Origin: Bacilli bacterium
Lineage (GTDB): Bacteria > Bacillota_I > Bacilli_A > RF39 > UBA660
Assembly (NCBI GenBank): GCA_016283075.1
Contig: JAEEMF010000026.1
Location: 8,565 to 72,564, forward strand
DNA: 64,000 nucleotides
Direction of reading: 5' to 3'
In this document: positions 1 through 8,085 of the stretch, piece by piece
How the letters are laid out: the number at the start of each line of letters is the position of its first letter
Position numbering within the stretch: position 1 is the stretch's first letter
Notes under the pieces: model-generated
What the model saw: only the letters and a program-made list of their open reading frames with translations
Database searches by the model: none
What the model was told of the DNA's origin: nothing
Position numbers and translations under genes: made by a program

Positions 1-120
1 GAAAAACATTTAAGTGTTACTAAAGATGGTTCAGAAGTAATTAAAGCAAGAAGAATTACTGAAAGAATTAAACAACTTACAGATGATATAGAAATGGTAA
101 GTAAAAACTTACGTAAATAA
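1..120 (+). CDS. C-terminal fragment of an unrecognised protein (start outside window)
   Basis: Frame 1 is open from the first base to a TAA at 118-120 and encodes 39 residues, highly charged and probably helical, ending SKNLRK. The next gene starts 12 bases later behind an AGGAGG site, so the two are probably co-transcribed. The fragment is too short to assign a family. Confidence 0.6.
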   Translation, partial: EKHLSVTKDGSEVIKARRITERIKQLTDDIEMVSKNLRK

Positions 121-131
121 CAGGAGGATTT

Positions 132-2192
132 ATGGTTAGTACTTCAGCATTAAAGGACACACTTAAAAGTGGAAAAGTATCCACTTTAGACTTATGTAAC
201 AGATTTTCTTGTTCAGAAGTTGAAGTAATAATATCTTTAATAACTTTACTTAGTAAAGAAGCAAAAGATAATTATAGTGATGAAAATTTAAAAGTTCAAA
301 TTTCTATTATAGATTTACTTAAAGAAGTATCTAATCCTTCTTTAAAAGATCTAGTACAAAAGTGTTTTAGTGAACTATCTCTTTATTATAGAGATTACTA
401 TAATAAATCTAGTTCATGTAAAGAACTATTTGAAAAACTAGAAGAATCTATAGAATATATAAATATTAATAATAAAGAAACTAAATCTTTAGATGATACT
501 ATATATGAATTACTTTCATATATAATCTTTGAATTTAAAGATTTATATTTCTTAATAGATATACTTAGTAGTATTAAAAGTACAATTAATCCTTCTAGTA
601 AAGAAGGAGTACTTTTAGCTAAAGTAATGAATAAATATTTAGAATCACTACTAGGCGATAATAATGATGATATTATCTATTATGAAGCAGTAATAAATGC
701 TTTATATAATAATAACCTAGTTGTACATTACAATGATAAATGCTTTATTATTAACGAAATAATAGATGAAATTAATATAACAAATAATAGTGAAGAAATA
801 CCTGAAGATATTAAAAAAAGAACTATTAATAGATTAAATTTATTTATTAAAAAAATAGATGAAAATAGTCTTAAAAAGAAAGATGTTATTTCTTTTATAG
901 CAAGTTTATCTTCTATAGATTTTAAAGAGAATAATACTTTAGTACAAGAATTTATTAATAAAGTAACATCTATTTTATTTGAAGATAAATATACTATAGA
1001 TAATCTAAATATGGTACATAGTTATTTAGATGAATTTGAAAAGTTAAATATTAATTTAGAAGACTTTATTAAATTAAAAAGAGCGATTTACTTTGCTGAA
1101 AAGCAAATAATAGTAGGAATGAGTAAACCAGTATCAAAAGAAGAAGAATCTTCTATATATGGTTTAACTGATTACTTTAGTATAAAAGATGATAAAGTTA
1201 ATTACTTTATAGATTACTCACCAGATGTACTAGACTGTACTGATATTAGTACATATACAATAGATTCATCTGGAGCAACAATCTTTGATGATGCAGTAGG
1301 TGTAAAAACAGAAGAAGATGGTACTAAATCATTATGTGTTTTTATAGCTAATCCAGTAGACTTTATAGATAAAGATAGTTTATATGATAAGAAAGCTCGT
1401 AGTATTGGTAAATCAATGCATATAAACGATAATACTTATTATATGATACCTGCCGAAGAAATAAAGAACTACTCTTTAGAAGAAAAAAGAGTTAATAATG
1501 CAATAGGGTTCTTCTTTAATTTTGATAAAGATGGTAACTATAAAGGTTACTCAGTAAAAAGATGCAATATCTTTGTATCTAAGAACTTTACTTATGAAAG
1601 TGCTGATGCTAATTTAGAAGCAAGAAGAGGTGGAAAAAGTCATTCTGACTTACTAGAAATAAGTGATTTAGCAAATAAACTAAATACTTATAATTCTACT
1701 CTTTATAGAGAAGAAAAATTAAAAGAAAGAAAAGAAAAAACTTCTAAATCAGGAGATATTATTTCTAAATGTATGACATTTGTTAATATTACAGTAGCAG
1801 AGTTCTTTTCTAAAAATAATTATCCTCTTCTATACAAAAAAACTAGTTTAAAAGTAAGTGAAGAGACTATTAAAAAACTAGAAAGTATTTGTGATAAAGG
1901 AGATCTAGGTAAAAAGATTAGAGAAGCTTCTAATAAATATACTTTTAGAGCTATTACATCTATCCCTTCAGGGCATGATGGAATAGGAGCTCCTTACTAT
2001 ACAAGTGTAACTAATCCTTTAAGAGACTACTTCTCTCTTTCAAACTTAAGAAGAGTAGTAGACTTTATGGTAGATGCATTTGATGAAGTAAATGAAGAAG
2101 AGTTAAAAGAAAATGAAAAGTTAGCTAATTATTTAACTAAGAAAAGAAATAATATGTATTATTATGCATATAACAAAAAATCAGGTAATTAG
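132..2192 (+). CDS. Divergent RNB-domain (RNase II/R-like) protein
   Basis: 686 residues; start fixed by CAGGAGG 5-6 bases upstream. Residues ~372-645 resemble the catalytic RNB domain of RNase II/R: TID at 376-378 and FDDA at 385-388, an FIANPVDFIDK stretch matching the family's HIADVSHYV block, and NPLRDYFSLSNLR near 620 matching the TSPIRRYxDL block. Of the four active-site aspartates in TIDxxxAxDxDDA the second is isoleucine here (SGATIFDDA). The first ~330 residues are helix-rich and show no cold-shock fold that I recognise, and there is no C-terminal S1 domain. Known RNases of this family degrade RNA 3'-5'; whether this one is active is open. It could be a regulatory or RNA-binding relative. 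Confidence 0.65.
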   Translation: MVSTSALKDTLKSGKVSTLDLCNRFSCSEVEVIISLITLLSKEAKDNYSDENLKVQISIIDLLKEVSNPSLKDLVQKCFSELSLYYRDYYNKSSSCKELFEKLEESIEYININNKETKSLDDTIYELLSYIIFEFKDLYFLIDILSSIKSTINPSSKEGVLLAKVMNKYLESLLGDNNDDIIYYEAVINALYNNNLVVHYNDKCFIINEIIDEINITNNSEEIPEDIKKRTINRLNLFIKKIDENSLKKKDVISFIASLSSIDFKENNTLVQEFINKVTSILFEDKYTIDNLNMVHSYLDEFEKLNINLEDFIKLKRAIYFAEKQIIVGMSKPVSKEEESSIYGLTDYFSIKDDKVNYFIDYSPDVLDCTDISTYTIDSSGATIFDDAVGVKTEEDGTKSLCVFIANPVDFIDKDSLYDKKARSIGKSMHINDNTYYMIPAEEIKNYSLEEKRVNNAIGFFFNFDKDGNYKGYSVKRCNIFVSKNFTYESADANLEARRGGKSHSDLLEISDLANKLNTYNSTLYREEKLKERKEKTSKSGDIISKCMTFVNITVAEFFSKNNYPLLYKKTSLKVSEETIKKLESICDKGDLGKKIREASNKYTFRAITSIPSGHDGIGAPYYTSVTNPLRDYFSLSNLRRVVDFMVDAFDEVNEEELKENEKLANYLTKKRNNMYYYAYNKKSGN

Positions 2193-2202
2193 AAAAAGTT
2201 GT

Positions 2203-2230
2203 TTGACATATTAACTTTTAGATGTATAAT
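2203..2230 (+). promoter_or_regulatory. Promoter of the thrS T-box operon
   Basis: TTGACA at 2203-2208 and TATAAT at 2225-2230 with a 16-base spacer, immediately upstream of the T-box leader. Confidence 0.8.
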
Positions 2231-2236
2231 AATTAC

Positions 2237-2455
2237 ATAAATAAATATTTTGATTAGGACACGACTTATTTATAGTTTATTAAAGAGAGCTACCATTTGG
2301 TGTAAGGTAGTATAAATATTTATAAGCCACTACCTATGAATAGAACTCGAAAGAGATTTCCGGTTATTCCGTTATAATACAAATTAAGGTATAAATTAGG
2401 ATGGTACCGCGTATATACGCTCCTTACATAGAAATATGTAAGGAGTTTTTATTTT
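2237..2455 (+). promoter_or_regulatory. T-box leader (tRNA-sensing riboswitch), probably tRNA-Thr
   Basis: The leader contains the T-box core GGATGGTACCGCG (2399-2411), preceded by a long Stem I region with an AGAGAG element near 2285. It ends in a terminator with arms 2420-2429 and 2436-2445 followed by a T-rich run. In the known mechanism, uncharged tRNA pairs with the UGGU of the T-box and stabilises the antiterminator. Threonine specificity is inferred from the downstream synthetase; ACT in AGAACTCG (about 2343-2350) is a candidate specifier codon but I could not fold Stem I with certainty. Confidence 0.9.
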
Positions 2456-2468
2456 AGGGGGAAAAAGT

Positions 2469-3020
2469 ATGAGCGACAAATTTTACGTTGATTTAGGAGA
2501 AACTGTTGGAATTAGAGAGTTTATGGATACATATTTAAAAGTACCATATACTTGGAAGGGTATTTTAACTCATGAAAGAATGATTGAATTTCTAGAATTC
2601 TTTGGGAAGGAATTACCAGTAGTTGTTCCAATAAGAGATATTACAACCGAAGAAGTATTAAAAGGTAATATCGTATTTGTTAGAGCAGAAAGTTGTCAAA
2701 AAAAACTTGTAGAAAAGAAAGATGGAAAATTACATACAGTTCTTGATGTAGATTTTAAAAGAAGAAAAGGAAAACTAACAGCATATCAAAATCCACTTAA
2801 TAAAAGGTTAGGAAGTTCTTTCTTAGATGAACTAGCTGCCATAACAAGAAATAGTATTGAAAATGGAGTTAGAGAAAAACTAATGAAAGGAGAAGAAGTA
2901 GAAATAGAACATTTCTATTCTGATCCTGGATTCCAGCTTAGAATAGAAAGAACAAATAATAAATATGCTGATCAAAAAGGAAGAAATAAAAAGAGAAAAG
3001 AGGAGGATTATGAATGGTAA
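2469..3020 (+). CDS. Unknown protein encoded between the T-box and thrS
   Basis: 183 residues, soluble, no signal peptide or membrane segment, with a very basic tail (KGRNKKRKEEDYEW). I do not recognise the family. It lies after the T-box terminator, so its expression should follow charged/uncharged tRNA-Thr, and its last bases overlap the start of thrS by 7 bases. Its own end (AGGAGGATTATG) supplies the ribosome binding site of thrS. Position suggests a role linked to threonyl-tRNA or translation; nothing in the sequence proves it. Confidence 0.75.
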   Translation: MSDKFYVDLGETVGIREFMDTYLKVPYTWKGILTHERMIEFLEFFGKELPVVVPIRDITTEEVLKGNIVFVRAESCQKKLVEKKDGKLHTVLDVDFKRRKGKLTAYQNPLNKRLGSSFLDELAAITRNSIENGVREKLMKGEEVEIEHFYSDPGFQLRIERTNNKYADQKGRNKKRKEEDYEW

Positions 3021-4774
3021 ATTTTAAAGAAGATGAACACTTATATAATTTAAATCACTCTTGTGCACATTTACTTGCACAAGCAGTAAAACACTTATAT
3101 CCAGAAGCTAAGTTCTGGGTAGGACCAGTAGTAGAAGAAGGATTCTATTATGATATTGATTTAGGAGATAAAGTTATTACTGAAGATGATATTCCAGCTA
3201 TTGAAAGAGAAATGAAAAAATGTGCTAAAGATGCTAAGAATATTATTAGAAGAGAAATATCTAAAGAAGAAGCACTTGAAATGTTTAAAGATGATCCATA
3301 TAAACTAGATTTAATTAATCGTATGGATGAAGATGAAACTGTTATATCATGTTATTCTCAAGGAGACTTTACTGATCTTTGTAGAGGAGGACATGTTGAA
3401 AATACAAAACTTCTAAAGAACTTTAAATTACTTAAATTAGCTGGTGCTTACTGGAAAGGTGATTCTAAAAACAAAATGCTTCAAAGAATCTATGGTGTAT
3501 GTTTTGATACTCCGGAAGAACTTGAAGCACACTTAAATGAACTTGAAGAAGCTAAAGCAAGAGATCACCGTAAAATAGGTAAAGACTTAGGTATTTATAT
3601 GATGAGTGATTTAGTTGGAAGAGGACTTCCAATGTATTTACCTAACGGATTTACTTTATGGAATATACTTGAAAATTATATAAGAGATAAAGAAATTAAA
3701 AGAGGATATGTACATGTACAAACTCCTCCACTAGGTAATGTTAATTTATATAAAACAAGTGGACACTTAGAACATTATAAAGATTCAATGTTCCCAATTA
3801 TGGAAGTTGAAGATGAAGAATATGTACTTCGTCCTATGAACTGTCCACATCATATGGTAATGTATTCTAATTCACTTCATTCTTATAAAGAATTACCAAT
3901 TAGAATTGCTGAAATAGCAAGAGATTGTAGATATGAATCATCTGGTTCATTAAAGGGAATTGAAAGAGTTAGAACATTCTGTCAAAATGACTGTCATATT
4001 TTCTGTACTCCAGAACAAATTGAATCAGAGTTTAAAGGAGTTGTAGATTTAATACTTGAAGTTTATAAAGAATTAAATATTACAGATTATAAATTTGAAC
4101 TTAGTTTAAGAGATCCAGAAGATAAAGTTAAATATCATCAAGATGATGAAATGTGGGATTTAGCAGAAAATAAATTAAGAGAAGTATTAAAAGACTTGAA
4201 TATTGATTATGTTGAAAAAATAGGTGAAGCAGCATTCTACGGACCAAAACTAGATGTTCAAATTAAACCAGCTGTTGGTAATGAAGTAACACTTTCAACA
4301 TGTCAGTTAGATTTCTGCTTACCAAGTAAATTTGATTTAAAATATGTTGATAGTGATGGAAGTAAGAAAACTCCAGTAGTTATTCATAGAGCAATTCTAG
4401 GTACTTTAGATAGATTTATTGCTTTATATCTAGAAATGACAAAAGGAAATCTTCCTTTATGGCTAGCACCAAAACAAGTAATAGTACTTCCTGTTAATAA
4501 TGAATATCATGAAGAATATGCAAATGAAATTTACAAAGAATTATTTGATGAAGATATAAGAGTTGAACTTGATAATCGTGAAGAAAAACTTGGTTATCGT
4601 ATGCGTGAAGCTCAAATGAGAAAAGTTCCATATTCACTTGTACTTGGTGATAAAGAAAGAGATAATAAAGAAGTTACTTATCGTAAATATGGTAGTGAAG
4701 AAAAAGTTACTGTATCTAAAGATGAATTCTTAAAATTATTAAAAGAAGAAATAAAATCAAAAGGATTAAAATAA
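3014..4774 (+). CDS. thrS: Threonyl-tRNA synthetase, TGS-less form
   Basis: 586 residues. Charges tRNA-Thr in the cytosol. The protein begins directly in the editing domain (HSCAHLL, H15 and H19, plus LCRGGH further on) and lacks the ~60-residue TGS domain found at the N-terminus of the E. coli enzyme. Class II catalytic core is intact: motif 2 area with RPMNCPHH, NDCHIFC and VIHRAILG, which carry the Cys/His/His zinc ligands, then the anticodon-binding domain (WLAPKQVIVLPV onward). ATG at 3014 follows AGGAGG by 7 bases. Controlled by the upstream T-box. Confidence 0.97.
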   Translation: MVNFKEDEHLYNLNHSCAHLLAQAVKHLYPEAKFWVGPVVEEGFYYDIDLGDKVITEDDIPAIEREMKKCAKDAKNIIRREISKEEALEMFKDDPYKLDLINRMDEDETVISCYSQGDFTDLCRGGHVENTKLLKNFKLLKLAGAYWKGDSKNKMLQRIYGVCFDTPEELEAHLNELEEAKARDHRKIGKDLGIYMMSDLVGRGLPMYLPNGFTLWNILENYIRDKEIKRGYVHVQTPPLGNVNLYKTSGHLEHYKDSMFPIMEVEDEEYVLRPMNCPHHMVMYSNSLHSYKELPIRIAEIARDCRYESSGSLKGIERVRTFCQNDCHIFCTPEQIESEFKGVVDLILEVYKELNITDYKFELSLRDPEDKVKYHQDDEMWDLAENKLREVLKDLNIDYVEKIGEAAFYGPKLDVQIKPAVGNEVTLSTCQLDFCLPSKFDLKYVDSDGSKKTPVVIHRAILGTLDRFIALYLEMTKGNLPLWLAPKQVIVLPVNNEYHEEYANEIYKELFDEDIRVELDNREEKLGYRMREAQMRKVPYSLVLGDKERDNKEVTYRKYGSEEKVTVSKDEFLKLLKEEIKSKGLK

Positions 4775-4800
4775 TGACATAGAAATATGTCATTATTTTT
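4773..4800 (+). terminator. Terminator after thrS
   Basis: Perfect 8-base arms 4773-4780 and 4787-4794 (AATGACAT / ATGTCATT) followed by ATTTTT; it overlaps the thrS stop. Confidence 0.8.
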
Positions 4801-4830
4801 GTTATACTGGATATAGAAAGTAGGTATAGT

Positions 4831-5721
4831 ATGTCAAAAGTATTTTTTACAAAGAATATAACTCCAGAGTCTTTAATAAGAATATATGAAAGATTAGGAG
4901 TAAATTTAACTGGAAAAGTAGGCGTTAAAGTTTCTACAGGAGAAAAAGGTTCAAAAGGATATTTAAAAGCTAATTTAATTAAACCTTTAGTACAAAAACT
5001 AAATGGAACAATTATAGAGTGTAATACAGCATATCCAGGAGCAAGAAATGATTCTAAAGAACATCTAGAAGTTGCAAAAGAACATGGATTTGTTTTTACA
5101 GATATTGATATTATGGATACTAATGGAGAATTTAAAATTCCAGTACCAAGTGGTTCAAAACATTTAAAATATGACTTAATAGGTGAATCATTTAAAAACT
5201 ATGATAGTATTTTAAATTTAGCACATGGTAAAGGTCATGCTATGGGAGGATTTGGAGCAAATCTTAAAAATCAATCTATTGGAATAGCTTCAAGAAATGG
5301 TAAAGCATATATTCATTCATGCGGAGTTACTGAAGATCCAGATAAGTGCTGGGAAGCAGAACATGAACAAATAGATTTTATTGAATCTATGGCTGAAGCT
5401 GCAACTGCAGTTGCTGATTATATAAAAAATAATAATAAACAAATAGTTTATATAACAGTTGCTAATGATATTAGTTTAGATTGTGATTGTGATTGTAATC
5501 AAGGTGATCCAGTGATTGGCAATATAGGAATATTTGCTAGTTTGGACCCCGTTGCAAACGATCAAGCCTTTATAGATGCAATATGGAGTACTAATGAAGA
5601 AGGTACTGAAGATATTAAAGAAAGAATTGATAGTAGATTAGGAAGACATATTACAGAGTATGCCGAAAGCTTAGGACTTGGAAGTACTAAATACGAACTT
5701 ATAAATATTGATGAAAATTAA
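4831..5721 (+). CDS. DUF362 domain protein
   Basis: 296 residues. The opening KVFFTKNITPESLIRIYE, the GVKVSTGEKGSKGYLK stretch and LNLAHGKGHAMGGFGANLKN match DUF362 proteins, cytosolic proteins often associated with iron-sulfur centres. A cysteine-rich DCDCDCNQGDP segment near residue 220 could hold a metal, but no ferredoxin CxxCxxC domain is visible, so this is the ferredoxin-less form. Own promoter region after the thrS terminator and a terminator behind it: a single-gene unit. Biochemical role unknown. Confidence 0.85.
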   Translation: MSKVFFTKNITPESLIRIYERLGVNLTGKVGVKVSTGEKGSKGYLKANLIKPLVQKLNGTIIECNTAYPGARNDSKEHLEVAKEHGFVFTDIDIMDTNGEFKIPVPSGSKHLKYDLIGESFKNYDSILNLAHGKGHAMGGFGANLKNQSIGIASRNGKAYIHSCGVTEDPDKCWEAEHEQIDFIESMAEAATAVADYIKNNNKQIVYITVANDISLDCDCDCNQGDPVIGNIGIFASLDPVANDQAFIDAIWSTNEEGTEDIKERIDSRLGRHITEYAESLGLGSTKYELINIDEN

Positions 5722-5744
5722 AGAGTTTTTATAACTCTTTTTTT
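5722..5744 (+). terminator. Terminator after the DUF362 gene
   Basis: AGAGTT / AACTCT arms (5722-5727 and 5733-5738) followed by a run of T. Confidence 0.75.
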
Positions 5745-5838
5745 GTGAAATTTTTTTGAAAAAATTTAAATCTTTAAAATGTGTTGATAATAAAGGAAAA
5801 ACCCTTATAATTTGCAAAATTTAGGAGTTTATATTGTG

Positions 5839-5866
5839 TTGACATAGAAAGTATTTATGCTATAAT
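5839..5866 (+). promoter_or_regulatory. Promoter of the exported-protein locus
   Basis: TTGACA 5839-5844, 16-base spacer, TATAAT 5861-5866. A ~70-base untranslated leader follows before the first gene. Confidence 0.8.
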
Positions 5867-5932
5867 TTAATTATATTGTAGAGGGTATCGGAATGGGTAT
5901 ACGCAAAAATCTTTACAACAAGTAAACGAGGC

Positions 5933-6634
5933 ATGGTATATATGGAGAACAAAGTTATTTTAAAGTCTTTGAAGCATAGACGCAGCAAGAAAATAGAAAA
6001 GATGGTAAAAATAACTTTATTAGTGTTATTACTTGCCTTCATTCTTTTATACTTTGTATTTCGATTTATCTATAATAGTGGAAATTTTACTATAACACTC
6101 GATAGAAATCTTTATTTCGAGAAAGGAATCGTTGTTTACGATAATCCGTATGACAAGAACTATAGGAGTAGAATTCAGGTAGAGATTCCAGAAAAATTTG
6201 ACAATATCTCTGAAAAATGGCTTCCAAGTGATATTGACAAATATGAAGGAAATCACAATGGTGATAATTACCTTGCTTATTCATTCTATATTGAAAATAC
6301 GGGTAATGACGTATCTGATTATTGGGGAGAGATTGTAATCGAAGATGTTATAAAAAATGTCGATGAGGCGATAAGACTTAGAGTATATAAGAACGGGGAA
6401 TCTGTGACGTATGCTAAGTTAGCAGGTGATGGAAAGCCAGAAAGAGGAACTACTCCTTTTGAAAGTAATTCATCAATTGCAACTTATCATGTTTCAGATT
6501 TTAAACCTGGTCAAATAGATAAATATACTATCGTGTTATGGCTGGAAGGCAATGATCCAGAATGCAACGACAACATTTTGGGTGGCGAAATTAAATTGCT
6601 AATGGAATTTAATTCAGAATTTGTCGAGAATTAA
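5933..6634 (+). CDS. TasA/camelysin-like exported protein, first gene of the locus
   Basis: 233 residues; ATG at 5942 (fourth codon) is an equally good start. A basic N-terminus is followed by one hydrophobic segment (about residues 27-48, VKITLLVLLLAFILLYFVF), then an extracellular beta-rich domain with YSFYIENTGND, typical of TasA-like 'non-covalent fibre' proteins. The end IVLWLEGNDPECN-x-GGEIKLLMEF is the same C-terminal motif (W/Y-x-EG-Q/N-D) seen in the three large paralogues that follow. It lacks the clear AWF/ARY SipW-type cleavage region, so it may stay membrane-anchored as a base or minor subunit. First gene behind the promoter. Confidence 0.7.
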   Translation: MVYMENKVILKSLKHRRSKKIEKMVKITLLVLLLAFILLYFVFRFIYNSGNFTITLDRNLYFEKGIVVYDNPYDKNYRSRIQVEIPEKFDNISEKWLPSDIDKYEGNHNGDNYLAYSFYIENTGNDVSDYWGEIVIEDVIKNVDEAIRLRVYKNGESVTYAKLAGDGKPERGTTPFESNSSIATYHVSDFKPGQIDKYTIVLWLEGNDPECNDNILGGEIKLLMEFNSEFVEN

Positions 6635-6653
6635 GAAGGAGAGAAGAATTATT

Positions 6654-8012
6654 ATGAATCGTAACAAAAAACGAGAACAACGTATAAGAAAAATGATAAT
6701 TGCATGTGCTCTTGCTGCAGTTGTATTAACAGCATCAACTTTCGCATGGTTCATTGGTATGCAAACAGTTAATGTTGCAAGCTTTGATGTAAACATTGCT
6801 GCAATCGATGGTTTATCATTATCTTTAAATGGTGCTACTTGGAGTGATACTGTATATATTGATTCAGATACTTACAGTACTAACTCATATACTGGTAACA
6901 CAAATAGCTGGGGTGGAAGTGGACTTGTACCAGTTTCATCTGTAGGTGACATTGATAGTAATGTATCAAGACTTATTTTATTTGAAAAAGGAAGTTTAAC
7001 TACTACACCTGGTGGTTATAGAATCATGGCTAGCCGTGTTAATAACTACCGTGAAGTTTCAGGAGCTTTAGAAGCTGAAGCTAACGGATATGTAGTATTT
7101 GATTTATTTATTAAAAACTTATCTGGTGCTGAATATTATCCAGCATTAAATAAACTAAATGAGGAAGCTATCTTTTTAACAACTGATTCAGCAGTTACTT
7201 CTGCTACTAATGGTGGAGTTGCTGGAACAGGTATTGAAAACTCAGTTCGTGTTGCATTTGCACAAATCGGACGTGTTAAAGCTACAACTACTACTGTAGG
7301 AACTATTACAGGAATTTCTTGTACTGATACTACTGATGGTGGTAAAGATGCTGAAGGTGTAACTGGAATTTGTTCAAGAACTGCACAAATCTGGGAACCA
7401 AACGATGTTAAACACGTTGCAAACGCTGTTAACTGGTATAAAACTTCATGTAAGAAGAGAACTGGTGCTGATTTAACACTTGCTACTTCTTATAATGGAA
7501 GTTGTGGACTTGTTAAAGATGGTACTGCTAATAAAACATATGCTGTATCTGGTGTAATTGATTATACTGATCAAGTAGATGTATATGATGGTACAGAATA
7601 CAATGGATATACTGAAAGTATTAATACTGTAACTACTGCAGCAGATGGATCTATCGCTGCTACTAATTCAGAAGCTGGTAAATTAGTTGCTTATCCTTAC
7701 TTCACTGATACAATGAAGAATTTAGAAGGTACAGCTAGACCAACATTCATTACTTTAGCTCCAAATAGTATTACTAAAGTAAGAATTTATATCTATATTG
7801 AAGGTCAAGACATAGATAACTATGACTTTGCTTCATTAGGAAGAAAGATTACTGTTGGATTCGGATTCACTAAGGAAAGATTTGTTGATACTGATGTTAA
7901 CTATGATGATACTAACACAGCAACACTTCCAGATGATGTAAGAAGAGAAACTAATCCAATTGAACAATATACACCAAATCCTGCTGCAACTAGCGCTACA
8001 GTTGGTGATTAA
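6654..8012 (+). CDS. Major exported protein A with SipW-cognate type leader
   Basis: 452 residues from ATG 6654 (AAGGAGAG at 6635-6642); an upstream in-frame ATG at 6621 would run into the preceding gene and has no ribosome site. Leader: basic segment, hydrophobic stretch, then TFAWFIGMQTVNVASFDVNI, the TxAWF...SFxV pattern of proteins cut by SipW signal peptidase (TasA, camelysin). Beta-rich body, two Cys clusters (SCTDTT...ICSR and SCKKR...SCGLV). C-terminus has YIYIEGQDIDNYDFASLGR then FGFTKER. No sortase motif. Tandem paralogue of the next two genes; probable fibre or surface-layer subunit. Confidence 0.75.
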   Translation: MNRNKKREQRIRKMIIACALAAVVLTASTFAWFIGMQTVNVASFDVNIAAIDGLSLSLNGATWSDTVYIDSDTYSTNSYTGNTNSWGGSGLVPVSSVGDIDSNVSRLILFEKGSLTTTPGGYRIMASRVNNYREVSGALEAEANGYVVFDLFIKNLSGAEYYPALNKLNEEAIFLTTDSAVTSATNGGVAGTGIENSVRVAFAQIGRVKATTTTVGTITGISCTDTTDGGKDAEGVTGICSRTAQIWEPNDVKHVANAVNWYKTSCKKRTGADLTLATSYNGSCGLVKDGTANKTYAVSGVIDYTDQVDVYDGTEYNGYTESINTVTTAADGSIAATNSEAGKLVAYPYFTDTMKNLEGTARPTFITLAPNSITKVRIYIYIEGQDIDNYDFASLGRKITVGFGFTKERFVDTDVNYDDTNTATLPDDVRRETNPIEQYTPNPAATSATVGD

Positions 8013-8035
8013 TAATTCATTAAATATATAGACCA

Positions 8036-8055
8036 AGCTAGGGGAAACCCTAGCT
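8036..8055 (+). other. GAAA-tetraloop hairpin between two paralogues
   Basis: Perfect 8-base arms (8036-8043 and 8048-8055, AGCTAGGG / CCCTAGCT) close a GAAA loop, 30 bases before the next start codon. The following sequence is only moderately T-rich, so it may act as a partial terminator or as an mRNA stabiliser that sets the ratio of subunits A and B. Confidence 0.7.
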
Positions 8056-8085
8056 AGGTTATAATTTTTATAGAAGGAGAATCTT

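Noticed and set aside
6090..6284. Antisense small frames opposite the first exported-protein gene
   Set aside because: Coding-strand evidence (leader, conserved C-terminal motif, promoter) is clear; the antisense frames have no start signals.
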